DNA from: G020354785 sp965602045
Lineage (GTDB): Bacteria; Bacteroidota; Bacteroidia; Bacteroidales; UBA10428
DNA length: 9,051 nt
Assembly: GCA_965602045.1 (NCBI GenBank)
Contig: CBFCXR010000099.1
Location: forward strand, 1-9,051
Direction of reading: 5' to 3'
Position 1 is the stretch's first letter, and every line of letters begins with the position of its first letter. Below the pieces are notes generated by a model. It was not told where the DNA came from and did not search any database. It saw only the letters and a program-made list of their open reading frames with translations. Shown here in pieces: positions 1 to 7,260 of the stretch. Both the position numbers and the translations under genes were made by a program.

Positions 1-33
1 ACAAAAAGAAGAATGAATAACCAACAGAATAAT

Positions 34-1266
34 TTAGAAGATTTCTATTCCAAGTATTGATATGTCGTCAAAAATGGAAGTGCTATCTTCCGTTATTCCT
101 TGCTTTATTATTATGTTGTCAATATTATTCTTAATCCCATCATTATTTGAAAGGCATTCTTCAATTTCTTTTGTTGCATAAGATATTCCTTTACCATCTA
201 AGAGCTCTATTAATCCGTCTGTATAACATAAGATTTTTGTATTTTCTTCTATGGTAATTGAGCCTTTTCTAATCATAGGTATTTCATCAAGCATACCAAT
301 CCCGACACATCCCTTATTTAGCATTAATAAGTCTTTTTTCTTCTTTTGATATAATATCGGAGGATTATGCCCGGCGTTAATATACTCCAACTCCCTGGTT
401 TTATAATTAAATTTACCAATGAAAAGTGTAATGAATTTTTCTCCATCAGCTGCGTGCATTACTCTTTCATTCAACTTTTCAACTAAAGCGGCCAGTGATA
501 TTTCATGTGTAAAAAGCGCCCTTAAATTAGCCTGAAAATTGGACATTAATAATGCTGCCGACATACCTTTACCCGAAACGTCAGAAATGCAAAAGCCAAA
601 CTCATCCTTGCTAAGTTCCAGATAATCGTAATAATCACCACCAACTTCAAAATGTGGATGATAAAATGCAGTGACATGAATTTTACTATTTCTAGGAAGA
701 TTGTCCAGGTTAGGGATTAACAAATTCTGCATTTTTGATGCCAGCTCAAGCTCTTTTCTCAAAGCCTCCTGTTTTAAACTTTCTTTAAAGAGTCTTATGT
801 TTTCTATTGCTACAATAATAATATTAGAAAGAGTTTGAATAAAATTCAGATGCTTAATAGTAGGACTAACGCCTTCACCTTCTTTTATATCACCTATTAT
901 CACAAATGCCATAGGAGCACCTTTATTAATTACGGGAATAACTATATCAAAATCATTAAGAGGTATGTTTGATGAAGATGTTATAAATGAAATCTCATTA
1001 ATAGGAATTAAGTCTTTTTTCACATTTATATTCTCATAGGATGCACCAACTTCTCCTGACTTTAAAATGCATCTCCACGAATCCGCGTACTTAAAAACCA
1101 GTACTTTCCCGATATTTAGATCTTTGGTTAAGAGCTCTTCATATTTTTCCAGGAGTTGTTTTTGAGTAAGGTTTTCATTTATAGCCTGCGTAATATTGAG
1201 CAATGACCTTAGTTTAAAAGTTGTAAGCTGCAGCCTTTTTATTGAAGATTTATGTATTTTATTCAC
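34..1266 (-). CDS. GAF-domain SpoIIE/PP2C-family protein serine/threonine phosphatase (RsbU-like)
   Basis: This is a cytoplasmic metal-dependent phosphatase of the SpoIIE/RsbU type. Such enzymes typically dephosphorylate an anti-sigma-factor antagonist in partner-switching pathways. The 410-residue protein has a GAF-like sensor region at about residues 20-160. A helical linker with the usual 'ELELASKMQNLLIP' signature (172-185) follows, and then the PP2C domain (about 190-410). Metal-binding and core motifs are intact: VGGDYYDY (208-215, Asp211), ISDVSGKGMSAALLMS (227-242), INAGHNPPILY (296-306), YTDGLIEL (348-355) and the C-terminal DDISIL (400-405). The start is GTG at 1266. A stop codon lies two codons upstream in frame and the first internal Met is residue 119, so a start at or near this GTG is forced. 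It lies 22 bases after efp and is probably co-transcribed with it. No STAS antagonist or anti-sigma kinase gene is in the window, so its partner is unknown. Family assignment is secure; the input signal and pathway are inference. Confidence 0.93.
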   Translation of the reverse strand: MNKIHKSSIKRLQLTTFKLRSLLNITQAINENLTQKQLLEKYEELLTKDLNIGKVLVFKYADSWRCILKSGEVGASYENINVKKDLIPINEISFITSSSNIPLNDFDIVIPVINKGAPMAFVIIGDIKEGEGVSPTIKHLNFIQTLSNIIIVAIENIRLFKESLKQEALRKELELASKMQNLLIPNLDNLPRNSKIHVTAFYHPHFEVGGDYYDYLELSKDEFGFCISDVSGKGMSAALLMSNFQANLRALFTHEISLAALVEKLNERVMHAADGEKFITLFIGKFNYKTRELEYINAGHNPPILYQKKKKDLLMLNKGCVGIGMLDEIPMIRKGSITIEENTKILCYTDGLIELLDGKGISYATKEIEECLSNNDGIKNNIDNIIIKQGITEDSTSIFDDISILGIEIF

Positions 1267-1288
1267 AAACTATATTTTTAAATACTAT

Positions 1289-1858
1289 CTATTCTTTTAT
1301 TCTCTCAACATAAGATTTTGATCGAGTATCGATTTTTATTTTATCCCCTGTATCGACAAATAATGGAACATTAATTTTTGCGCCAGTCTCGATTGTAGCT
1401 GGCTTGGTTGAAGCACTTGAAGCGGTATCCCCTTTAATTCCCGGTTCGGAATATGTAATTTCAAGTATTACGAAGGGGGGCAATTCGCATGAAATCGGGG
1501 TCTCTGTGTCAGCATGATATATGATTTCTACTTCCTGACCTTCCTTTAAAAGTTCCGGTGATTCAATAAAATTTTCCCCTATGTTAACCTGCTCAAATGT
1601 TTCACTATGCATAAAATGGTAACCCATATCATCACTATATAAAAATTGATAAGGCCGTCTTTCAACCCTTGCAGTATCTACTTTTACACCAGCTGTAAAA
1701 GTATTGTCAATAACTTTACCTGTAGTCAGGTTCTTAAGTTTTGTTCGGACGAAAGCCGGGCCTTTGCCCGGTTTAACATGTTGAAATTGTACTATTGTAT
1801 ATAAATCATTATTGAATTCAATACATAATCCATTTCTGAAATCTGCTGTTGTTGCCAT
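1289..1858 (-). CDS. efp: Translation elongation factor P (EF-P)
   Basis: EF-P binds ribosomes stalled at consecutive prolines, between the P and E sites, and promotes peptide-bond formation. The 189-residue protein has normal family length and all three beta-barrel domains. The N-terminal KOW-like domain carries the loop VKPGKGPAF (28-36), whose Lys32 sits where E. coli EF-P has its modified Lys34. The middle OB domain includes HFMHSETFEQ, and the C-terminal OB domain includes the signatures EPGIKGDTAS, KPATIETGA and VPLFVDTGDKIKIDTRS. I place the start at the ATG at 1858 (protein begins MATTADFRNG, aligning with known EF-Ps). The frame stays open back to an ATG at 1921, but those 21 extra residues are hydrophobic, unlike EF-P, and overlap the probable promoter. 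The gene is separated by 159 bases from the DUF3108 gene upstream and is followed closely by the phosphatase gene. Whether Lys32 is modified cannot be told from here. Confidence 0.98.
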   Translation of the reverse strand: MATTADFRNGLCIEFNNDLYTIVQFQHVKPGKGPAFVRTKLKNLTTGKVIDNTFTAGVKVDTARVERRPYQFLYSDDMGYHFMHSETFEQVNIGENFIESPELLKEGQEVEIIYHADTETPISCELPPFVILEITYSEPGIKGDTASSASTKPATIETGAKINVPLFVDTGDKIKIDTRSKSYVERIKE

Positions 1859-1883
1859 ATAAAAGTTAAAAATATCTTGTATA

Positions 1884-1891
1884 CAAAAATA
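1884..1891 (-). promoter_or_regulatory. Possible Bacteroidota -7 promoter element upstream of efp
   Basis: Read on the minus strand, the sequence is TATTTTTG, an exact match to the TAnnTTTG element at -7 of Bacteroidota housekeeping promoters. It ends 25 bases before the efp ATG, leaving a short 5' leader of roughly 20 bases. I find no TTG or TTTG at the usual spacing for the -33 element; the nearest TTG lies about 27 bases further upstream. The match is therefore partial, and in AT-rich DNA an 8-base motif with two free positions can arise by chance. Its position directly in front of efp, in a 159-base gap after the DUF3108 gene, makes it plausible. Confidence 0.4.
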
Positions 1892-2017
1892 AAGTAAAAG
1901 GATTAAATATCTATCACTCAATACAAAAAGTTAAAGATAACAGAAATTTGCTAAATATTGGGACTTAAATTCTATTTTAATGCTGATTATAAGTCAGAAA
2001 TATCAGGTAAGTTAATC

Positions 2018-2794
2018 TTATTCGAGAGGCTTGAAATCATATTTTAAACATGAATATTCTGATAGGTCGCATTTAATTGAACCAACTAAAAGATCAAATT
2101 TTACGCGAATAGGTATAAGATTTTTATCATCTGAGATCCAAATTGTCATATCGTCTTCCGACTCAAATATCCTGCCAGTCTCAACTACAGGTACGAAAAC
2201 TAAACACCGGAATTTTCCTAATTTGGTTTTTATTATCTCTTTTCCTTTATACCGGATTGGAAAAGGAAATATTTCATCGCTAAAAAAAGTTAATATATTC
2301 AATGAATCACCAATTTCCAGTTCCTTATAATCTATTCCTCTGATAAAGTATAATGTAGAAACCATATCAAGAATGCCGGGGGGTACTTTAAATACAGAAT
2401 CTGATATCTGGCTGTATAATACACTATCTTCCAGATGAAAAGAAACCTCATTGTAGAATGTATAATTACCTTCCCGAATATTTCTGATAGCCTTATAAGG
2501 ACTATAGTTTTTAGGATCAAAATAACTTTCATAAGAATCTCTTACTCTAAAAAGCTTATCAGTTATACCTACAGATTTTGCTAATAATTTTGAATGATAG
2601 GCTGTTTTGTTTTCATACTTTACAAGCTTCAATTCTATAATTGCATCTCCACCATGAATGGGACCGTATTTTAAAGAATATCTTAATGATTCTCCCGATC
2701 TAAATGGTTTGGTTTTTTTGGGAGCCATCTTAAACTGACCATTTATATTCAAAGTTGTTATGAAAATTAATATGCCAGAGATAATATATATCAT
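2018..2794 (-). CDS. Exported DUF3108-family protein
   Basis: This 258-residue protein belongs by motif to the DUF3108 family, whose biochemical function is not established. A hydrophobic N-terminal segment (residues 2-18) ends in NG before Gln20, consistent with a signal peptidase I signal peptide and a periplasmic location. The n-region has no Lys or Arg, which is unusual; no better ATG exists before the in-frame stop six codons upstream. Family-like features follow: FRSGESLRYSLKYG (31-44) with GGD shortly after, VRDSYESYFDP (84-94), VPPGILDMVSTLYFIR (137-152), IWISDDKNLIPIRVKFD (219-234) and a terminal GSIKCDLSEY segment. This suggests a beta-rich domain. It follows tsaB in the same direction after 79 bases, with no recognisable promoter between them, so co-transcription with tsaB is possible but unproven. 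Export and family are likely; the role in the cell is unknown. Confidence 0.85.
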   Translation of the reverse strand: MIYIISGILIFITTLNINGQFKMAPKKTKPFRSGESLRYSLKYGPIHGGDAIIELKLVKYENKTAYHSKLLAKSVGITDKLFRVRDSYESYFDPKNYSPYKAIRNIREGNYTFYNEVSFHLEDSVLYSQISDSVFKVPPGILDMVSTLYFIRGIDYKELEIGDSLNILTFFSDEIFPFPIRYKGKEIIKTKLGKFRCLVFVPVVETGRIFESEDDMTIWISDDKNLIPIRVKFDLLVGSIKCDLSEYSCLKYDFKPLE

Positions 2795-2873
2795 AAAAAT
2801 CTTATATATTTAAATTTAACGATAAAAAGTTAATTTTATATGTATATTATGGCCTATTTTTAAGTAGATTTTA

Positions 2874-3590
2874 TTAAAGTTTGAGTTTTCTTTTCGGAAC
2901 TGTTGCGATAAAATCTTTTAAGTAGAATGGTTCAAAGTATGCTACATTTTCAAATATTTCCTTTTTATATGCATTTTCAGCTAAATCAACCATATATTTA
3001 GCGGAGGTATTGAACTTATCAATAATAATCAAGTTTTTGTTTTTTAGTATTTGTTTGCACTTATGTGCACCGGTTCCGAATAAAACAACCTTTTTCGCTG
3101 ACAGGTATTTATCAAAAGAGGATTGATCGATTATTTTTGCCTGTATATCTTCAATTGTTTTATTTGAATAGTCGTATATACCTGTAAAAACTTCCATTCT
3201 TCTTGCATCTATCATAGGGCAGAAAAGTGTCTCTTTTAATGATTTCAGATTCATGTTATTTATGCTTTCATGAGTTAAAATACCTGATGCCATAGCTTGT
3301 AGCGTACTAACCGAAATTAACGGTACATTGCCTCCATAGCATAAACCTTTGGCCGTTGATACTCCAATTCGCAGACCTGTATATGAGCCGGGACCTTTAC
3401 TTATTGCAATAGCATCCAGCCGGGAGACAGATAGTTTATTTATACTTAGAATTTCTTCAATAAATACACTTAATAATGCCGAATGTGATTTTTCTTCCAG
3501 GCTTTCTTTCAGGGTAGTTATATTTCCATTATGAGCCAGTGCAACTGAACATGCATTGGTTGCTGTTTCAATATTTAGTATTAAGCCCAT
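2874..3590 (-). CDS. tsaB: tRNA N6-threonylcarbamoyladenosine synthesis protein TsaB
   Basis: TsaB is the non-catalytic partner of TsaD in the bacterial complex (TsaB-TsaD-TsaE) that places threonylcarbamoyl on A37 of ANN-decoding tRNAs; it acts in the cytoplasm. The 238-residue protein has the ASKHA-like N-terminal fold: LNIETATNACSVAL (5-18), EKSHSALL (33-40) and the diagnostic SKGPGSYTGLRIGVSTAKGL (64-83). DARRMEVFTGIYD (128-140) and a C-terminal EPFYLKDF (220-227) are also typical. Length is normal and the ATG at 3590 gives the expected MGLILNIET beginning. It starts 32 bases after the HlyD-family adaptor gene and is followed, 79 bases on, by the DUF3108 gene, so it is probably carried on the transcript of the efflux pair. 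No other t6A genes (tsaC, tsaD, tsaE) are in the window. Confidence 0.96.
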   Translation of the reverse strand: MGLILNIETATNACSVALAHNGNITTLKESLEEKSHSALLSVFIEEILSINKLSVSRLDAIAISKGPGSYTGLRIGVSTAKGLCYGGNVPLISVSTLQAMASGILTHESINNMNLKSLKETLFCPMIDARRMEVFTGIYDYSNKTIEDIQAKIIDQSSFDKYLSAKKVVLFGTGAHKCKQILKNKNLIIIDKFNTSAKYMVDLAENAYKKEIFENVAYFEPFYLKDFIATVPKRKLKL

Positions 3591-3622
3591 AAAGTGAGAA
3601 ATACACGATTATTTATTATGAG

Positions 3623-4936
3623 TTATTTTTTCTTTTTATAAAGATCCTTCTGGTTGACCTTATTCACTAATGTTCCATCCTTAAGTTTCTTTGCAATAAT
3701 ATTGTAAGGAGCAACAACAACTTCATCATTTTCCTTAAGTCCCTCAGCTATTTCAATAAAATTATTGTCCTGTATCCCGGTAATAACTTCGATTTGTTTA
3801 ACCTTGTTTCCCTCGTATATAAAAACAACTTCATCAGGATCTTTACTCTCTGGCTTAATGCCGGTAGTATCTGATATGTCTGATGTATCCAGACGTGTGG
3901 TAACACTTTGTATCGGCAAAGACAATACATCAACTTTAAGTTCTGTCTGTATATCCGCTGAAGCGGACATACCGGGGCGAAATGGAATACTTCCCTTTTC
4001 TGTCAGGTGCTTATAAGATTCTTTCAATAATAAGATTTTTACCTCAAAATTTGTTACCTGGTCTGTTACTATACCTGTAATTTTTGCTGAATTTGCAATT
4101 TCTGTAACAATACCTTTAAATTTCTTATCCATATAGGCATCCAATTCAATAATAGCAGTATCATTCTCATTTAACCTGACAATATCATTTTCATTCACTT
4201 CAACTAATACTTCCATTTTACTAAAATCAGCAATTCTAAGCATTTCTGTTCCTGCCATCATTGATGTTCCTACTACCCGCTCCCCTTTTTCAATGATTAA
4301 TCTTGAAATTATACCACTCATAGGAGCATAAATAGATGTTTTAATAAGATTTTCATTAGCTTCTTTAAGAGATGCCTCAGCGCTTTTCACTGTATACTGT
4401 GAAGCAAGTACACTTTGTTCGGCTGCAGCTACATCAGCCTTTGCAATTTCAAAATTTGAGGTTGCTGATTCCCAGTCGGCTTCTGATATTGCCCCTTCCT
4501 GCCATAGTTTTTTATTACGCTCAAAAGAAAGACCAGCCTGCTTAAATTGTGCCTTTACCTGTTCCAGCCGGGCTTTTGAATTAGCAAGATTGGCTCGGGC
4601 AGCATTAACCGAAGCTGCAGCTCTATCCCTGCTTGAGATATGCATATCAGGATTTATTTTAAGCAACAACTGTCCTTTATTAACTATGTCACCGTCTTTA
4701 ACATATAATTCAACAATTTCCCCCGATACATCTGGTGTAATCTTTACTTCTATTTCAGGTTGAACTTTCCCGTTTGCAGTTATAAATTCCGTAATATTAC
4801 GCTTTTTGACTTTTTCAGTAGCTACATCATAAACAGTTGTTTTTCCAAACCAGCCGGCCTTTTTACCTATAATGGCGAATATTATTAATATTACAGCAGC
4901 AATTAATAAATATTTTAAGATTTTTTTTGAATTCAT
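3623..4936 (-). CDS. HlyD/MacA-type periplasmic adaptor (membrane fusion protein)
   Basis: This is the periplasmic adaptor of a tripartite export system, linking an inner-membrane pump to a TolC-type channel. The 437-residue protein has a short basic N-terminus and one membrane anchor (residues 8-24). The first half of the lipoyl domain is ANGKVQPEIEVKITPDVSGE to VKDGDIVNKGQLLLKINP (54-96). A long alpha-helical hairpin rich in Ala, Glu, Lys and Gln follows (about 103-195). The second lipoyl half is IYAPMSGIISRLIIEKGERVVG (202-223). The beta-barrel (about 240-330) ends in FRPGMSASADI (319-329), and the membrane-proximal domain spans about 335-425. A Ser/Asp/Thr-rich loop at about 347-368 interrupts the last domain. 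The C-terminus is a Lys cluster. It begins 18 bases after the TolC-family gene. The anchor and order resemble MacA-type adaptors of ABC exporters, but no MacB-like ATPase or RND pump follows; tsaB does. The substrate cannot be inferred. Confidence 0.95.
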   Translation of the reverse strand: MNSKKILKYLLIAAVILIIFAIIGKKAGWFGKTTVYDVATEKVKKRNITEFITANGKVQPEIEVKITPDVSGEIVELYVKDGDIVNKGQLLLKINPDMHISSRDRAAASVNAARANLANSKARLEQVKAQFKQAGLSFERNKKLWQEGAISEADWESATSNFEIAKADVAAAEQSVLASQYTVKSAEASLKEANENLIKTSIYAPMSGIISRLIIEKGERVVGTSMMAGTEMLRIADFSKMEVLVEVNENDIVRLNENDTAIIELDAYMDKKFKGIVTEIANSAKITGIVTDQVTNFEVKILLLKESYKHLTEKGSIPFRPGMSASADIQTELKVDVLSLPIQSVTTRLDTSDISDTTGIKPESKDPDEVVFIYEGNKVKQIEVITGIQDNNFIEIAEGLKENDEVVVAPYNIIAKKLKDGTLVNKVNQKDLYKKKK

Positions 4937-4954
4937 TTTAATATTAATTAGATG

Positions 4955-6388
4955 TTAATTACCTAAATTTAATGGCTTCCCCTGATAGAAATCAAGAATT
5001 TTTGTTTTAAAGATATAATCAAATTTTGATTGTATAAGCTCTGATTTTGTATTTCTTAACTGGTTTTTTGCTGAATTATAATCAACGATATTAACTAGTC
5101 CTACTTCAAATCGCTGTTTTGTATACTTAAATGACTCTTCCATTGCAACTAGTGCTTTTTCTGATGCTTTATATCTTTTTAATGAAGCTTTTGCATCTGC
5201 ATACGCCTGCTGAATTTCTTTAAAAAGCATGTTTTTTGAATATTCAAGCTGGTATTTAGAGTTCAGAATATTCAATTTGGCATTACTTACATAATTATTT
5301 GCCTGCCATCCATTTAAAATCGGGACGCTCACAACTAATGAAATACCTGTACTCGCATTATCCCTGAATTGATCACTAAAAGCATATGTGCCAAATACCG
5401 GGATTTGGGTTGTTGACTGTACCACCTCTCCGCTAACTGTTTCACCTATCGGGATAGTCACAGTTTCCTGATCAGTTTTTTTTTGCCGCGAATCAGAATA
5501 ACCGGATGAATATGTTCCTGACAATGAAAGATTCGGACTTCTATATCCTTTAGCTATATTCAGAGAATGTTCTGCACTTCTGAGTTTATACTCTGCACTC
5601 TTAATTTGAGGCAATGCCGATTGAGCCGTATAAAAAATATTTTGAATACTTATATTAAATACATCTTCAGGAATTATAGAAATTTCAGGTATATCTATTT
5701 CAAAATCAGATATTGTATCTAATTCAAGAAGTTGAATAAGAGTTAAATAGGCGAGTTCAAGTTGATTTTGAGCATTTACGACCTGTAATTCCTCCGCAGC
5801 AGCCTGTGCCTGAATTTCAAGCAAGCTCCCCTGTGGCAAACTCCCGGCTTTAACAAGCTTACCTGTTCTTTCAACCTGTTGTTCTGTTACTGCCAATTGA
5901 CCATTAGCAGCATCAAGCAATTCTATACTTAAGAGTATCTGTAAATAAGAAGCACAGATATTCAAAGTAATATCATTTTCAAATTTCTCCAGATCCTTCA
6001 GACTTGCGAGCAAATTAAATTTATTCTGCTTTATTGTATTAATTTTTTGCAGTCCGTTAAACAGAGTTACGGATGAATTTACCGAGAAATAGTTTGACAT
6101 TATTGTCTGATCTTCAGTAAATGTATATGTAGTCTGATCTAATGCTCTTCCAAGAGAATAATTTTGATTGAAATTCGCATTAATACTGGGTAAAAGATCA
6201 AGCTTTGATTGCCATAAGGAAGCGCTCCTGGTTCTTGTATCAATTTCCTGCTGCTTAATTTGAATGTTGTTTTCCAATGCATAATTTATACATTTATCAA
6301 GTGTCCACTTTTCCTGTTGATAACTAGTGGAAAATACTGATGATAATAAAGCAGTTACTATTACTATAAATTTATTAATTTGTCTCAT
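4955..6388 (-). CDS. TolC-family outer-membrane efflux protein
   Basis: This 477-residue outer-membrane factor forms the trimeric channel and periplasmic tunnel of tripartite exporters. It has a signal peptide (residues 1 to about 23, MRQINKFIVIVTALLSSVFS, then TSYQQE). Two OEP repeats follow (about 28-225 and 255-475), each with long heptad-like helices. The conserved opening WTLDKCINYALENNIQIKQQ (28-47) is present. The first beta hairpin includes NYSLGRALD and the second includes PNLSLSGTYSSGYSD (285-299). An extended extracellular loop rich in Thr, Val and Gln runs to FSDQFRDNASTGISLVVSVP (337-356). FEVGLVNIVDYNSAKNQL (427-444) is the classic late motif. The start ATG at 6388 gives a normal signal peptide. 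It heads the minus-strand series and is followed 18 bases on by the adaptor gene, so the two very likely act together. The pump is not encoded nearby within the window. Confidence 0.95.
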   Translation of the reverse strand: MRQINKFIVIVTALLSSVFSTSYQQEKWTLDKCINYALENNIQIKQQEIDTRTRSASLWQSKLDLLPSINANFNQNYSLGRALDQTTYTFTEDQTIMSNYFSVNSSVTLFNGLQKINTIKQNKFNLLASLKDLEKFENDITLNICASYLQILLSIELLDAANGQLAVTEQQVERTGKLVKAGSLPQGSLLEIQAQAAAEELQVVNAQNQLELAYLTLIQLLELDTISDFEIDIPEISIIPEDVFNISIQNIFYTAQSALPQIKSAEYKLRSAEHSLNIAKGYRSPNLSLSGTYSSGYSDSRQKKTDQETVTIPIGETVSGEVVQSTTQIPVFGTYAFSDQFRDNASTGISLVVSVPILNGWQANNYVSNAKLNILNSKYQLEYSKNMLFKEIQQAYADAKASLKRYKASEKALVAMEESFKYTKQRFEVGLVNIVDYNSAKNQLRNTKSELIQSKFDYIFKTKILDFYQGKPLNLGN

Positions 6389-6497
6389 AATTGTAAGAAT
6401 TAACCAGAATATTATCTATTATCTGATGAAATATAAATATTAAATGTGAATAAAATAATACTTTTTAAGATATAAAAGAAAATATTGAAAAATTAAT
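6389..6497. promoter_or_regulatory. Divergent promoter region between the TolC-family gene and the YgjP-type peptidase
   Basis: These 109 AT-rich bases separate two genes transcribed away from each other, so promoters for both are expected here. No exact TAnnTTTG element is visible on either strand; the closest on the minus strand is TATATTTC, which lacks the final G. I see no strong inverted repeat or Shine-Dalgarno-like sequence before either ATG. The call rests on gene arrangement, not on a recognised site. Confidence 0.4.
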
Positions 6498-7214
6498 ATG
6501 AATAAAACTTTTAATTTGCACGGGATTGGAGAAATTAAAATGGTGAAAAATACAAGGGCTAAAAGATTAACCGTTGCTATTAGCCCATTATCAGGAGTCA
6601 GGGTCACTGTGCCGGGAAGTATGAGTTTTATGAATGCAGAGAAATTTGTGCTTGATAAAAAATATTGGATAAAGAAAAATCTGGATAAAATTAAACATAT
6701 TAAGAATGCTTCGACAACATTCGATTCCAAAATCGAATATTGCACAAAAGAGCATAAATTAAGAATTATTCCCTTTGATAAAAGTATTATTAAGGTTATT
6801 ATTAAAAATAAACAAATTTATGTTTTTTATCCATCCTTCGCTGATGTCAAAAATGAGATAATTCAGGGAGCTATTAGAAAGGCAATTATTGAAGCATGGA
6901 GAATTGAAGCTAAAAAATATTTGCCTGCCAGGATTAAAGAACTGGCAGAAAAAAATGGATTGAAATTCAATAAAATCAATATTAAAAATGCAAAAACACG
7001 CTGGGGAAGCTGTTCATCAGCAAATAATATTAACCTTAATCTGCAATTAATGAGATTACCTCAACATCTTATAGATTATATAATATTACATGAGCTGGCG
7101 CATACAATACATAGGAATCATGGGAAAGCTTACTGGGATTTTTTAAATAAGTTAACAGGAAATTCCAGATCATTAAATAAAGAAATGAAAAAATATAATT
7201 TAAATTTTTGGTAG
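6498..7214 (+). CDS. YgjP-type (DUF45, M48-like) zinc metallopeptidase
   Basis: This 238-residue soluble protein belongs to the YgjP/DUF45 family of predicted zinc metallopeptidases, related in motif to SprT- and WLM-type proteins. The N-terminal half has the usual pattern GIGEIKMVKNTRAKRLTVAI (9-28), GVRVTVPG (33-40) and a basic AEKFVLDKKYWIKKNL segment (47-62). The catalytic part contains NAKTRWGSCSSANNINLNLQL (164-184), where TRWGSCS is a family hallmark. The zinc motif HELAH (198-202) follows, with the third His at 208 (HRNHGKAYW, 205-213). All metal ligands and the catalytic Glu199 are present, so the enzyme should be active. Length is normal and it has no signal peptide. In other genomes such genes are often next to type I restriction loci; none is seen here. 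It diverges from the TolC-family gene and converges on the orphan gene, whose stop lies 46 bases past its own. Substrate unknown. Confidence 0.93.
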   Translation: MNKTFNLHGIGEIKMVKNTRAKRLTVAISPLSGVRVTVPGSMSFMNAEKFVLDKKYWIKKNLDKIKHIKNASTTFDSKIEYCTKEHKLRIIPFDKSIIKVIIKNKQIYVFYPSFADVKNEIIQGAIRKAIIEAWRIEAKKYLPARIKELAEKNGLKFNKINIKNAKTRWGSCSSANNINLNLQLMRLPQHLIDYIILHELAHTIHRNHGKAYWDFLNKLTGNSRSLNKEMKKYNLNFW

Positions 7215-7260
7215 GAAATAATTGGGATTTGTATGCTGATTCTATAAACTCCTGAAAAAA

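Noticed and set aside
1859..1921. A 21-residue N-terminal extension of EF-P from the ATG at 1921
   Set aside because: The extension is hydrophobic, absent from known EF-Ps, and overlaps the likely -7 promoter element at 1884-1891. The ATG at 1858 gives the standard N-terminus.
2031..2532. Open frames inside the DUF3108 gene (plus strand 2031-2330, minus strand 2332-2532)
   Set aside because: Both fall in other frames of a gene with clear family motifs and show no recognisable protein features.
3349..4016. Open frames of 60-85 codons overlapping tsaB and the adaptor gene (3349-3534, 3748-3933, 3765-4016)
   Set aside because: They are in alternative frames of two well-supported genes and have no independent evidence of coding.
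6440..6745. A 101-codon open frame on the minus strand rich in Phe, Leu and Ile
   Set aside because: It lies mostly antisense to the start of the YgjP-type peptidase. The hydrophobic make-up is what the complement of Lys/Asn-rich coding DNA gives.
7215..7260. A shared terminator between the convergent peptidase and orphan genes
   Set aside because: The 46 bases contain only a very weak AGGA/TCCT pairing and no stem followed by T residues.
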